Assembly: GCA_964017125.1 (NCBI GenBank)
Contig: OZ024904.1
Location: 62,001-126,000, forward strand
Source of the DNA: Flabesymbios commensalis
Lineage: Eukaryota > Annelida > Polychaeta > Terebellida > Flabelligeridae
Length of the DNA stretch: 64,000 nucleotides
Direction: 5' to 3'
The position numbers and the translations under genes were made by a program. This document shows, in pieces, positions 1-13,101 of this stretch; the stretch's first letter is position 1, and every line of letters starts with the position of its first letter. The notes under the pieces were generated by a model that had not been told where the DNA came from, did no database searches, and saw only the letters and a program-made list of their open reading frames with translations.

Positions 1-2950
1 CTTTAAGATCGAGTTACCCAATTATGGTAATCAACGATAAAAAATTGTTTTACAGAAAATACCCGCTTCCTACTCGCCTACAGTGGCATTAATAGGATGA
101 AGGCATTAAACAAACTCTTACAATAAAAAATGATAGACTATGACTATGAGAATAATTTTCTGGATTCTTCTAGAGAAACCGGCAAGGCCGCCATCTTGAA
201 AAGGCGCCAAACACGTGGGATTTCGACCAAAAGTTTAGAAATTTTCGCCGTTTTCGACGTGAAGAAACGTGCTTCTCGTCTGATAACTCTTTCTGACCAA
301 TTTAAACTGGCATATATATATTTTGACCTACAGCTTTCACGTACCTTGTGAAAAAAATGATATTGATTTTTTTCAAAAAATCCCCTAAAATTAATGAAAA
401 CTATCCTTGAAAACAGCGGTTTTCAACTGGCGTCTAGGTGAGAACACTGTTGCGTAGACGATCAGTCGTCAGGGGTCACCAGTATGGCGAGATGGGACGT
501 CGTGGTTACCAGTAAGGCGTGATGGGCCTACGCTGGGAGTTCCGTTATGGGGTCACAACGGCCGACGAGGGACTCCGCCCAATCTCACCATCAAAACTCA
601 AACATCCTCCTCATCCGTCTGATCGACAGTTTCAAACAAACCAGGAAACTCTCTTCTCTCTTGTCATGTTTATTTGATTAACATGCGATAACAGCAAAGC
701 ATAACCATCCGCGCACGGCACGTCTCTATGGACTTAGCGAGAGCGAGCTACGGCACGTCCGTAGTCGCTGAGTATTACGCTTGAAGTGCGGGAATAATAC
801 CAAGGCTGCACACACTGCTCTGTGTGCGCACGTCACCACGGTATGTAAACGAGGCGGTCATCCCCGTCCGCCCGCGTCCAGGAATCTGGGGATAAACGCC
901 ACATCAATTGAGCGATGTCAGGATCCTACAAGCCTACTCTCTGAAACTGTATGTTTGATAGCAAAATGAATTAATGGGGCTGTAGGCCACTTTTAAAACT
1001 GGATCAGGAACACTTGATGAAGGAGGGATGGTGCGATGAATCAAATATTAAATTACACTTGACCTGATTATTAGATAAATAAATCGATTTAAAAAATGCG
1101 TTGGATCGAATAATGTGAGCAAGAACAGAACGCAAAGTACACCCACTACTCACTATTACAATCCACTGCTTGACTCACTATTACAATCCAAACTTTTGAA
1201 ATAACGTACTGATATGTCTCTTTATCAGATATATCCAATCTAACAAGAACAGCTTCGTTTGTTGCACAGAGTAGTTGGTATTAGCAGGACCTAAATACCC
1301 TTTTTACAACCATTTGATATGTTTTATGAAAAAATGATCGAGTAAATAGAATTGACAGCAGAACAATCTACAACAGATCACCCATATATTGTAGTTATGC
1401 GTCAATGTCTGGTTTAGCAATGTGACGTTTTGCCCAGCAGTTTGGCCAATGCTACTTTACATATATGTATGGCGATAGCCTTAAAAAGTCAACGCAAGCC
1501 TTCTTGCTTAGTAATTTGTAAACACGAGTTTATGACAGCCTCTGATATGACTCTTATATTTTTAAATGCTGCAATATCTACCTTTTGGCTACAAAGAAAC
1601 CCCATCTTTTTGTTTTTAAAGAAATAAAAGCAAAAGTTGTTGTATCACATCCACTTGAAATGTGAATACATTCTAAGATGCAATTGCATGGAGCCCAATG
1701 AGATGCAATTTCATGGATTGGCAAGTGATTGATAATAACTCTTTCATTATTCTCACACAAGTGTAAAATCAAATAGATATCTTCTTCTTACTTGGCGGAC
1801 TGTAATTTTCTAATACTATTCCATTTCTATGATTGAATCTATCCTCAAGGCACATATTCTATTTTTTTCTTGCTATGATATCATAATTCTGATCACAACC
1901 TCTTTTCGTCCTGGCACCACGTCTCACATAAAAAATACAGACATGTACACTGAAGTAGACAAAAATATCTATTTATTATTGATATAAACGTTTGTATCAG
2001 CTTACAAGAACTTTCGTATCTGTTGTGATCTTATATCATGTTTCTGTACTGACAATTTTAGACTGAGAGGAAGCAAAAATTCATACGAAAAGTACGGGTA
2101 TCTTATAGAAGTCAGAACTGTCTGATATAATTGTTTGTATAATCTTTAAATACGCTCAGAAGATTTTGTAATTGACGCCCGCATGGTATGTAACATCGCC
2201 ATTGAGTAGTGAGCAATTTGTGACCGGGTTATTTCCTATACATCATATAAATGACAATATTTACAGCCCCCCCCCACCAGCATAAATTTGTTTCATCCAT
2301 GACAATGACAACTAACTACCTCACTTTTTTTTCCAGCTGCAGGTACATGTATGGATCCTAGAGTTCGGATAACTATGATGTTTTCAACGTAATAACCCTG
2401 AAGTAATTTGATTGATCGATTCCAATATATATTTTTATTATCTGAATATACAAAATATTGCAATACAGTGAATACATTAAATAAAAAGGTGTGTAAGTAA
2501 AAATGAGCTGATGACGGGATGGGGGTTAAAGATTGCGCATGGAGGGTTACTAAGAATTCCTTACACTCGCCCCATAAGGGGCTCTGGGCATCCCTGGGCA
2601 ATTTACCCTGCGTATGTGTCACTGAGCAATTTAATGCTGAAACGCCTTGGCCTATTGCTCAGCTCTGCTACCTTCGAGTCGAATGTAGTCTCCAGCGTAG
2701 CAATAGTAAGCGGGTAATTCCATCCCTCCCAAGGTTTGATTTAATTTAAACTCTATTACCAGACCTTTATTTTCGCATTAGCTCTGTTGTTAAGTCCCTT
2801 ATAACAACTTTGTGCCTGTACTTTTGTTTAGTGTTGTACAATCAAATCAGCTCTTTTCTTTTGCACCTACGTTCAATATCACCAATCAATATAGCCACAA
2901 AATTTCAAAATAATTTTTTGTTACAGTTTTCTTTCCGAATATGCCGCAGG
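1..2950. other. Intergenic DNA, no gene seen
   Basis: No reading frame here resembles a protein I know; all are short and interrupted. At about 470-535 a ~23-bp phrase (ggtcaccagtatggcga and a variant) occurs twice in a row. The block 560-960 is more GC-rich than its surroundings but shows no convincing coding signal, promoter or RNA gene. Confidence 0.5.
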
Positions 2951-2956
2951 TTAGGC

Positions 2957-3600
2957 CTATTTAAAAGTTGAATTTGATCTTGACCTTCACATAAACAACC
3001 CTAGTATGGCCTAAATCATTGAAATGTTGCCAGAAATAAACTTGAAATACCGAAAGCCATTAGAAACGATGTGTCACACAATACATTTGAACAAACCATT
3101 CAAAAGTTATATTAACAAGACATTTGTGGCGGCCATTTTAGATTTTCGCTTTTGTGCATTTCCTGCAAACATTTGCAAGCAGAGGCTGTCACAAACTCGT
3201 GTTTACAAACTACTAAACAATGAAACTATTTACAAAATATAGTGAGTCATTTACAAAGTGTTTTGATCTTAAGTATTGTGTTCTGTGCATTACTAAAATA
3301 TCACAGATATATGGCAACATTGTTGAATTATTACTCAATCACTCACTCAGAACATGATCTATCGGTCCCTTTTAAATTCAATTTGACCTTGACCTTCACC
3401 CCAACGACCCAAATATGCCCACAATCAATAAAATAGTGCCTGAAATGGACTTGGCATGCAGGAAACACTTAGAAACCATATGTCACACACGAAATTCAAA
3501 GAAACAGTTAAAAAGTGATGTATATGAGACATTTATGGCGGCCGTTTTTACGTTAAAAATATATGTTCCGCTCAATAAATTTTGGTATATTTTTAAAATA
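2957..3600. repeat. Two-unit direct repeat, period about 409 bp
   Basis: The phrase gaccttcac within a longer shared block occurs at 2982 and again at 3391. Each unit then carries similar text: a run ending in gaaac/gaaacca, a tgtcacac stretch and a 'tggcggcc' block near its end. The two units are diverged by many substitutions. Phrases of the type 'tgaccttgacctt' recur in mollusc and other marine invertebrate repeats, and one more appears near 52.97 kb. No protein is supported. Confidence 0.6.
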
Positions 3601-3639
3601 TTACTACCAGACGACTTAGAAATCAGATAAAAAAGGTTT

Positions 3640-4665
3640 TATAACTATTGCGATTTGTGTCGGGTAACCCCATCATTTGTCACACGTTACCGGACTATGG
3701 GGCGGACTGTTCTTTTTGCGGACATATGCTGTGGCGGATGATTCATGTTGCGGACATATTTTGTGGCAAGCATTTCTGTACTTGTCGGACATAACTGGCC
3801 CTGACATGCCTATCTTGTGATAGTATGCCTTTTTATGCTGTAGCTCTGTTATATTAATTGATGTACTTATATAAATAATCTTTTTTTTTTAATTGTTTTT
3901 ACACCAAAATTTTATTTGCAAATCCATTTGGCGTGTGTGCTCATACTAATGATTTAGTTTTCGACGGGTTGTAAATAACACCACTCTGACTCAGAATAGC
4001 TGCTAATTGCCCATTGGTCTGCGGTCCTGGGATGCTATGGGTTGAATATTCCTAAAATGATAGTATTATCCATAACAACATGAAAGTATGCGTTTATTTC
4101 TTTCCCGGTGAAAGTATGTGTGATATAATGTTTTTTTTTTCTATTATTGCTTTGTTTGTGACGTCTTTGTGTGTCTAATTGTCCCTATTTGTGTGTATTT
4201 ATCTGTATAGTATGTGTCTTCTGTCGGTGTTCTCTTTGTTAAGTCTTTGTGTGGTTAACTGTCCTTAACTGTTTTATGCATATGTGACATATAAATTCAT
4301 TTTCTTAAGGTTTATTAACACAGTATTTTGCCATTGAACGTAGATTTGTGATTGCTGTGATTTTTGGTCTGATTTCACCCGTTTGCTTATTTTTCAATAG
4401 ATCATAGCATAGATAACATTAGTTTTATGAATGAATCATTAAAAACCCACAAAATAACTTTCGAATCCAAATAAATAAACTATGTAATGTAAAAATACAT
4501 CAAAATCGTTGGGCTGTTAGTCGTTTTAATGTGAGAAAATGCTCATTTGCGAATGTTACCGTTTCAAGCCATTCATGTCCTTGACATCAAAGGTTAACTA
4601 TAGATAGTTCATATCATTAGGTCTTTATGGCTTTGGTCAGTTTGTTTTGTGTTTTGATGATGTAG
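3640..4665. other. AT-rich intergenic DNA
   Basis: Simple T-runs (3882-3891, 4128-4140) and no supported gene. The next feature downstream is the 3' end of the NHL-type reading frame on the opposite strand. Confidence 0.45.
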
Positions 4666-4668
4666 TTG

Positions 4669-5451
4669 TTAATGCGGCCAGATTGGAGAATAAAAGTAAA
4701 TCATCACATGTGCTGGATCACCTATTGGGTCACCACATGATACATAAATTGTGTCAGTCTGCAGGTCCAGGAACAGGCGTCTAGGCTGCCGGATGCCATC
4801 CTGGTGAGACAGTAGCTGTCCAGTACAGTGACCACGCTGGTCAAACACTAACACCTGCTCCCAAATATAATCAATCACCAGTATATGACCGTCATTGTCA
4901 TGTACCAGCTCATGTGGTGGACCCATCTTCATACCAGGTTTCACCTCACCTTGCTGTACACTAAGTGATGTGGTGCCATCCTCCCTAATCCACGTTATCT
5001 GATCGTGACTGCGATCACTGATGACATAACCATCACCAGCAGACAGTGGTGTGATCCACATCGGCTTCATGTCTGATACCAGCTGTATGTGACACAGACA
5101 CTGACCGTCACTCTTGTATTTATACAGCCGGTCAGTTTCAAGCCCGCACACCACCACCTGACCAATGCTGGTCACATACATACCACATGGCTTTTATTCC
5201 AGCTGTATGGTTCTTACAGCTCCCAACTTAAGTTCTGCCCCCTCCACCAACATAGGCACCCAGTGTAGCTTGCTGTACCAGTCAGATATAACCAGGTGGT
5301 CATTGTAACCGTCTTTCACGGTCACCATGTCACATGGATCCCTCAAGCCCCGCACCTGATATTTACAGGCTGAATGACGTGCTTCCTGACACACAGAGAA
5401 TGTGTTGTTATCACGATGAGTCACCACCAGGTGTGTAACAACAGTCCGCGT
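4669..5451 (-). pseudogene. NHL-type beta-propeller (TRIM/brat-like) gene remnant
   Basis: Read on the minus strand, one frame from about 5451 to 4669 encodes repeated beta-propeller blades of NHL type. Blade-like phrases are visible: 'DGHILVIDYIWEQVLVFD', 'RLFLDLQTDTIYVSCG' and 'GYNDHLVISDWYSKLHWV', each with the pattern of a hydrophobic strand, an acidic turn and a V/I-x-V/F strand. In TRIM-NHL proteins this domain follows RING, B-box and coiled coil and binds RNA or protein partners. Here only about 255 codons of the C-terminal propeller are present. An in-frame TAA at 5194-5196 splits it ('RTIQLE' stop 'KPCGMYV'), and a TAG lies just upstream in frame. A neighbouring frame at about 5455-5520 reads 'LVVRQRQNLEMENRNEIRG', which could be the end of a coiled coil that is out of frame. 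No ATG opens the frame. It is a decayed paralogue or an exon of a larger gene; decay is more likely. Confidence 0.6.
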
Positions 5452-5454
5452 ATT

Positions 5455-6260
5455 TCGTTTCTATTTTCCATCTCTAGATTCTGTCTTTGCCTGACAACCA
5501 GGTCACTTGACGTCACCTGTAACATATAACACTTTTATCAATTATACGGTTTTTTGTTTATCCTTCTGAGCTCCAAGGTAACCCTTTCATTATTACTAAC
5601 GTTGAGATGTGAATTCTTCCTGTAATTATCATCTCGTGCAAAGTGAAAAAAACTTGATTTCATAAAAATGGGTAGTGAGGATCTCGGCCCACAGCCTTCT
5701 CGGCCCAGGTGACCTCAGCCCACATTTCTGTAACGTCGGCCCACTTTGGTGACTTCGGCTCAATGTGGTCATTTTCACCTCAAAATGCATCTTTTACAAT
5801 AAAACAAATTATAACATATAGATTCAGAGAGACAAAGGGGTCAAAAAAAATAAATAAACTATTGTATCTTTGTTTGCTACACTCAAACGATTTTATGATT
5901 TTAGTGTCATATTTGTGATTCGTGCCAATGATTTGTGATATTTTCAATTACTGTATTGTTTTGGGATTTAGATGTGAAATGGTCAAAATCGAGTTTGGCA
6001 ATAAGCATTTTTTAAAACGGCAGATTCAAATTAGATTAAACAGTTCTCAAAACACTTTACCCTCAAACACTTTTTTTAGAGAACAAACTTCCCAATTTGG
6101 ACCAAACTAATTTTTCAACTTTGGTTGCCGGGAAAAGGTCGAGACGATCTCTACGAGGACCGTCAATGACATAAATATTTATATAGGCCTACATATACCA
6201 TACATGTCTTAGTTAGCTCTTCCCGCTTCATTTGAATACCTATGTTATGGGTCCACGGCC
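5455..6260. other. Intergenic DNA
   Basis: Contains a short GC-richer stretch with repeated 'cggccca' and 'cagccca' phrases (5685-5750). No coding or RNA gene is supported. Confidence 0.4.
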
Positions 6261-6272
6261 ATTATAACCATT

Positions 6273-6372
6273 TTAATCTTTCAGTGCGGGGACCAACTTT
6301 AGACGTCAGAGTTAAACATCTCTAGACGTCAGAATCTGACGTCTAAAGACGGTCTCCGCGCTGAAAGGGTCA
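6273..6372. mobile_element. Short inverted-repeat element (hairpin), 'gacgtc' family
   Basis: The left part (cttt-cagtgcggggaccaactttagacgtcaga) and right part (tctgacgtctaaagacggtctccgcgctgaaag) are near-complements around a short centre, giving a ~100-bp foldback. A relative lies at 30836-30912. It has the form of a MITE; no coding capacity. Confidence 0.55.
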
Positions 6373-6544
6373 ATAACCTGAAAAGTCAGGACTTTTTATC
6401 AATAAACATTAGTGAATACCAACCTAAAAATAATTATTCCATAATGTTAAAAATAAGATTGCAGCATCTTCAGTTTTAAATACTAGGCATATGTGCATTT
6501 TTGTTTTGTCTGTTGGGATCACAAAAATGGGCCTGCTAGCAGAC

Positions 6545-6716
6545 TTGGGTTCAATTCCATTTTTTTAGTTCCAATTCCCGTTCCAATTCTTTTTTTTTAA
6601 TTCCCATTCTAATTCCCATTCCTTGTATTTTCAATTTTTATTATTTCAATTTCCGTTCTAATTAATAATTTCCAATTCCTTTTCTAATTTCTTTTCTAAT
6701 TCCGAACTTTCTAAAA
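6545..6716. repeat. Degenerate 'aattcc(c/g)attc' low-complexity tract
   Basis: About 170 bp made of imperfect repeats of 'ttccaattcc', 'cccattctaattcc' and T-rich text. This is a diverged simple repeat with no gene content. Confidence 0.7.
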
Positions 6717-7156
6717 GTCATTTTTACCAGATTATCTTTGTGCTGAAAGTGTGAAAATTACCTCGTGCGTATTCCACTTGCTGGGCCGTGATGTAAAGTT
6801 GGAGGGAAATCATGGAACCACATCACACCCTCTTCACAAGCCTACTATGTTATCTTCACCTTTTTAACACCAGGGTGTATTATCAACTTTGATATTATTC
6901 AATATTACAATGTTTCATAATACTGTCATAATAATTACCAGTAAATTTATTGATAAAATATGCATTTGTATAGCTAAACGATTATATAATAAATAACGCC
7001 TATTATTCAATAAATTGAGAAATTAGCCTATATATTAAATAATAGTTATTTATTTAAATAATACTTTATTGTAATGATGTAAACATGTGATTTTTTTTAA
7101 TGTACCTAAATTGTATTTACAACTGTACTTAAACTATGATATGATGTATGCATGCA

Positions 7157-7186
7157 TGCCTATGTATGTATGTATGTATGTATGTC
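7157..7186. repeat. (TATG)n microsatellite
   Basis: Six or seven uninterrupted tatg units directly after an atgcatgc run. It accounts for the short Y/M-rich peptides seen in both directions here. Confidence 0.85.
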
Positions 7187-7606
7187 ATGCCTATGTTGAC
7201 CACCTTGCCTTGATGGATCAACTTCAACTTTTGCACATATGCCTTAACCGAGAGGGTGGTCATAGGGCATTTCAATTTAAAATAACCTACTGTAAGCGCT
7301 TCCTCTAAACACAAGACGTTGAACCAATGTTGGATTATTGCTGGCCTAGCGTCGATATAGGCCTACGGGGATGAAATGATGGTCATGTAGGCCACAAGCC
7401 TCGTGAGGTTCTAGAGGAGCGAAGCTACTCTGAACGACGGGTTATCTAGTGTTGACAATCTTAAACCAAATAATTGTAATCTGCACACTTAAAGGGGAAT
7501 GTGGTTTTAATTTCAGTTGATTACATTGTTTTGTAAAATCACTTGAATAACCTCCACGTCGCCGGCGCTGAACGTGTGTTAATATTACAGTGATTTATTG
7601 GGCACC

Positions 7607-7763
7607 CTCTAAGCCACTGGGTACCGTCTCGCGGCCGAAGTGAATCGGCAGCACTCGGAGTGTGTGTGTATATAAAGACATGGTAATAAAGTCTTTATAT
7701 ACACACACACTCCGAGTGCTGCCGATTCACTTCGGCCGCGAGACGGTACCCAGTGCTCTAAGC
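7607..7763. mobile_element. Foldback MITE: perfect 65-bp arms, 8-bp target duplication
   Basis: Arms 7615-7679 and 7691-7755 are exact reverse complements, separated by only 11 bases (atggtaataaa). The 8-mer CTCTAAGC sits immediately outside both ends (7607-7614 and 7756-7763), as a target-site duplication would. The arms begin CACTGGGTACC and end in a (TG)n-TATATAAAG tract. An 8-bp duplication is typical of hAT-type and a few other cut-and-paste families; which one cannot be told from the ends alone. It has no coding capacity, so it would depend on a transposase from elsewhere. The lack of any arm mismatch suggests recent insertion or ongoing gene conversion between the arms. Confidence 0.85.
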
Positions 7764-8315
7764 TTACTGGTCTCACCACACGATATATGTTTAATAGAAG
7801 CTGAGGGCGTGTGATCTGCACTCAAAACACCCAGGCTTTGAGTGTGTTCATTTGAGTGCCTTCATCTGGGCTCGTTCATCTAGGTCAAACGCCGATTTCT
7901 GAATTCAGACTTTGCACTTTCAATATTACAAATATAAATGCAAACACTTAAACTAAGATAACAAGCCGTAGTCAAAAGAAGTACAGCCAATTTGCATCAA
8001 TTTTAAATCAGTAGTCTGAAATCAACAGTCAAAACTTTGAAAACAAAAATTGGGAAGGCATATTCTAGAGTGAGAACTCTACGGCTCGGAAGCCGGAGAT
8101 CTGGTGACAAACATCGTTAGAAGTCAAAAAACACCCTTTCATACCTTTCGTTTCTTTGGAGTTATTTTAAAATTTTATTAGGAGTTTGTTAATTTTCTGG
8201 CTCGCGTTTGTCACAGTTGAGGAGGCCTGTCACGTCGGATCACATGGGTTTAGCTCAGGCTCTGGTATTCAAAGAAACAACAATGTTTATTACGTTTGTA
8301 AAGATTCAGTACTGT

Positions 8316-8500
8316 GGGGGGCCTCGGTGACCCAGAGGTAACGTGCTTGGCATCATACAGTAAGATCACGAATACAAATTATGTATCTAGAGGGCATTCA
8401 TTCTCCCACAGTCGATGCAAGTTGTATAACCGCACATACATATCAGCTAGTCAATGTTTCACTTGTGTCATATTGTGGCGTGAGGTCATAGTTGAGTGCA
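8316..8500 (+). mobile_element. tRNA-derived SINE (probable)
   Basis: The head 'ggcctcggtgacccagaggtaacg' matches the usual box A region of tRNA-derived SINEs (tgacccagaggt at about 8328-8339), and a degraded box B (gatcacgaatac) follows about 35 bases later. The body after it has no recognisable gene. The element is old: box B is poorly kept and no clear tail or target duplication is visible. Confidence 0.5.
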
Positions 8501-8509
8501 TGTGACAAT

Positions 8510-9970
8510 GTCTTATACTGCCATAGTTTTACATGGACATGGACTTGTATTTACATGTGTTTAGACATGCGTGAAGCCGTTCTACTTTTGTTTTCGTTAA
8601 AGGGTGACGAGTCACATTTTCTGGGCCTGTGATTGGCTGGCAATGATGTCACTCTTTGCTCATATGAGGCTAAGACAGGCATTTCCTGTTGACGTGTCAA
8701 TTTGTAAATGAAGACGGGAAAGATTGGAGGAAAAGATAACACTTCTGAAAATTTAAACGTATACTCCGACTCATAGAAGGTAAATAAAATACACATAATA
8801 ACCTCTGCTAATAACTTTTTCATAGCATAAACTCAAACAAGTACGTTTTTCATCCACATGTCCTAAACATAATTCGATGATGTTTAAACACAAGAGTTTT
8901 TGAATGACTACACGGTCGGGCCGTCTTTAACACGGACTGTAAGGCTATTCCACAGCACGGGGTCAATAAAATGGTGTCTGTAATTGTCCATTGTAAGATA
9001 AGGGGAGAGTTACATAAGAAAACTCGCACTTGTATGTTGGCCTGTTTTCATATACATCAAGATTTAAAAAATGAAGCTACAACCCTGAAAATTTAGATGT
9101 ATTCTGCTATAGAATAACAGTTAAAAATTACATACTTGTTGGAATTTGGCATCATATACAATTCTAGCCGTGGAACATACAGGTCTCATTTTTTTACGAT
9201 CTACAGTTTTCTACCTATTTTTATTATTAGTAGTTTTAGAATAATTCAGTCTGGAATTTCTTTTTCTAAATTCATAAAATTGGGGGATATAATTATAATC
9301 ATGATAAGGCGGGACTGAGCTTATAATCCCTATTTTCCTTCTGAGTATTTGTCTAAGTTTTATTCAAGCGGGAACAAAGTTGATGGAGGTGTTCCAGAGC
9401 ATAGCGATGGTACCCAGCGCTGATCCCTCTGTTCTAGCCATGTGAAAGTGTTTGTTGGACCCTTTGGATGCACACAATTAATGGGCATATAAGTGTTGTC
9501 TTAATCTACCTCAATCGCATTTCCCAGCCACCAAAATGCATCGTATTACAAGCAGGGGTATGTGACAACAGATCGAAAATACAATAATATGGCGATTTAC
9601 ACTACGCTTCCTCCCTCCATGTATAAAATTGCGAATTACAGACACATTTTCATAGACATGTTTTTAAAATGTGTTCTAGGTAGGCTACTCAGGACAGTAT
9701 ATGGTTAAAATTTGGAACACCAACTTTGTCACCATTGACACCGAATGACCCATGTGTTATCATAAGGCGTGGTATTATAATCAATATAACATTTAATTGT
9801 TAATCAATATAACATTTAATTGTTGCATGTAAACTATCAAATGAATTATCAAGTTTAAGAAGACAACAATATAACAAACCAAGTACACCTCCAGGTAATA
9901 TAATATGTACCATTTTAAAGCTTAGAAACACTATAATCATACCATATTCCAACTAGGTTGATCCTGGCCT
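8510..9970. other. Intergenic DNA
   Basis: No supported coding region or RNA gene. A short direct duplication of 'atcaatataacatttaattgtt' type occurs at 9779-9825. Confidence 0.4.
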
Positions 9971-12935
9971 ATATAGTCCATGGACACAGTCCCGATTTTG
10001 GGTCCTGGTGTGCACTTTGGTATAAACTCATGAAACTTTGCACACAGACTCCTTAAAATATCTTTGTAATATTTTTCGGAGGGGGTCAAAAATCCTTCAA
10101 CACAAGAGGCCTAATTTGCATAAATCCAAGATGGCCGCCATCCAATTTGCCGCTTATTACATTATGCCTCATAACTTTGGAACAAATGACAGCACAAACA
10201 TGTATATTGTGTCTAAGTAATCAGGACTGAATTTAAATAATTTGCAAATAAATAGATGATGATAGTCGAAATCTAATTTGCAGATTCAAAGATGGCCGCC
10301 ATCTAATTTGCTGATTATCACATTATATGCTTCATAAATTTCAAACAAAAGAAGACACACGTATAAAGGGTCAAAATAATCAGGATTAAATGTGCAATAC
10401 TGTGTATATACGTATTATGCTGATATCAAACTTTACTTTGCTTAAATTAAAGATGGCCACCATATGATTGGCTCATTATCACCTCATACCTGATAACTTT
10501 GGAACAGATAAAGATATACACACATGTGAAGTGTCAAAATACATCACAATTGAACTACTGAATTTGAAATACTGCAAAATTACTTGTATTATGATACAGA
10601 AAACTAATTTGTATAAATTCAAGATGGCCACCGTCTTATTTGTAGAATATCACATTAAGCCATATGCCTCATAATTTTGGAACAAATAAAGTCATCAACA
10701 GGTATGACATGTCAAAATGCACCATGATTATATTTTCAATACTGTGCAATTTTGTACATGATGATAACAAAAGCTTTATATACATGAAATTAAATATAGT
10801 AAGTAAGTAAAATAAATTGTTAACGTCAGTTTTCGGCCAGTAGGGCCATTTAAGGGACAAATTATAGTAGAAAATCTCTATTTTGTACAGTAAAAGTAGT
10901 AAAGTAAAAAGACCAAACTAATGACAACATGGTTGCACTAAGCTTTTCAGCTTAAAAAGTTTGATGATAATATGATGGTGCTCATGGCACCTATATGTAG
11001 CGAGTTTGATGACATGTTGCAGCGCCTGCACTACAAAACAGTATAATCAGTATAAAAAGTGAATATAAAATGACCTTAGAGAAATTGTGTAAAATATGAA
11101 AATAAAATTAAATATAGTCGCTTCTGATTTCCAGATATCAATTAAAGGGAAACTTTGGAAACAATTAACTGATTTATCGCCATATGATTTGCAGCTTGTC
11201 AATTTATAGCACAACATTGGAACAAATGAACTTATTTACTACTTCTTGGAGACGATTTTGTAGTTTTGATGGAATCTGTACTCATTTATGTTATAGCTCA
11301 ACTGGTTTAATTTCAATTGTCGTGATTAATAAGCAAAAAAGTGTAAATTATAGCTGAAAATTACTTTAAAATAAACGCAATTGGACACCACCACAAGACT
11401 AGATGGTTACTTAAATCCGTAGACCATTCTATGTCTGTTCCTGTTATAGTCATTCCTGAGTTGGCTTTATCTCTGTAATCCGTGCGGTACTTTGTTTTCA
11501 CCCACTGTTGGTACACCGTGGACTACTCCTTTAATCAATGTGATGAAATAAGAAATTAGTGTGACAAAAGAACATTTATTCGCACATCTAGTACCAAACA
11601 CACACAGTCAATACTTTTACATGTTTGATATTAAACAACAGCTCATTTTGAAATGCCGGTTAGCCCTGGTACATTTACATGTATCTAGGCTACAAGAATA
11701 GGACATACACCAACCACACCATTTTAGAAGAGCTTTACACACTTTCTTGGGAGATGGTCAGAAGGATTACTCAGGTGCTAGAAACACATACATAGATTCA
11801 AATCGTTTTGCACCCTCACAAAACTATGTCTATGGACAAGCTGTTGAGTAGCACCTATCAATGAAGTCTTCCAGGGTTTTTACATAGTATCTGCCAGTTT
11901 CCCCACTACAGAAAATATGATGTTATACCACAACCGAAAAGGTCATGAAATAGTAGTAGTGCAGCGAGCTCATTCAAAATAGTTCACCTAATAATGCTTA
12001 TACAACCAAGCATGTTGAAGAATGACAAATCCACAACAACATCATGTCATCTATATGCATAATAATGCGTCTACAACTATTTCTCTCAAGCTGGAAACAT
12101 GCAGAATACACCTCGTATCAAATATACACGTGAAGTAGGCTGAAGGGGAAATCGAGTGCTCAGATGTGTATATATATGCCATTTCCACGCTAATATCTGA
12201 CTTGCTCCTTCGGGGATCCAGACATAAACCTTTTACGAAAGATATTAATCTCTCTACAAAGACAATATTGGCATCGCCTTTATTAAGTCAAATGGAAACT
12301 ACAGTTGATACGGCTAACTAGCCTGATCAATGATCCATTTTCACGTACTGAGATGACCAGAGCGGACCAGCATCTCAATTAGAGGTCTCAATTGGAGGTC
12401 TTCCTGTTTATCGAGCCTGACCAGTTTCCAAATTGTCTATACCTTTGAACCACGGCTTAGTACTGACTGCACAGTTGCACAATATGTTATATCCTAGCAA
12501 TCGTGTGTCGCTTACAGCTAATATAAGATTTTCAATAAGAGTCTCACAAATATTTCGAGTATTTACAGACCTTTACCAGCATGAGTTCTAAGGTACTGGA
12601 ATATGTTATTGTAAAGCACCTAATGGCTCACATAGAAAAGCACGGTCCACCATGGCAGGTTGGTGTGAAAGCTTGATATTATAGTATTAGGGGGAACATA
12701 CACAGATGTATTCATAAATTCTTGTGTAATATGACCTAGCAAGGTGTTATAGATAGCGTCAGCTCAGATAAAGTTCATATTGACTCAGGATTGAAAGAGA
12801 GAATAGTGCTTTACGTCGTCTATGCACAATCATGGCAATATAGACAGAATGACGCCTTTTTGAATACCATAATACCATTACCATAGACGGCGCTGCACTT
12901 TCTAAGCCTTTGAACAGTTTGGAACATTGATTATT

Positions 12936-13006
12936 CTCAGCCCGGCTGGGATTTAAACCCGGAACCCAGTACCCATAACTGGACCAAATGGGCCAAGAGT
13001 GCCCCA
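12936..13006 (-). mobile_element. tRNA-derived SINE head, minus strand
   Basis: On the minus strand, box A-like text (tggcccatttgg, complement of 12985-12996) is followed by box B-like text (gggtttaaatccc, complement of 12948-12960) about 30 bases later, inside a tRNA-like block ending 'cagccgggctg'. The spacing fits a Pol III tRNA promoter. It lacks the folding of a true tRNA, so a SINE head is the better reading. It lies inside the 4.3-kb inverted-repeat element. Confidence 0.55.
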
Positions 13007-13049
13007 AGGCACTATTATGTTCCAGGGTTTCCGCCAAGAATGTTTGAGT

Positions 13050-13101
13050 GGGGGGGGGGGGTCCAATGGGGTGGGGGGTCTGGGGGTCCTCCCCCTGGAG
13101 A
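13050..13101 (+). other. G-rich tract with G-quadruplex potential
   Basis: Four or more G-runs follow one another within 50 bases (a run of about 12 G, then gggg, gggggg, ggggg), followed by a complementary cctccccct. This meets the usual intramolecular quadruplex pattern. No regulatory role is shown. Confidence 0.6.

Noticed and set aside
10038-10860. Short frames between 10.0 and 10.9 kb
   Set aside because: They are translations of the sub-terminal repeats of the 4.3-kb inverted-repeat element.
12936-13006. tRNA gene
   Set aside because: Box A and box B are present but the arms do not fold into a sound cloverleaf; a SINE head fits better.
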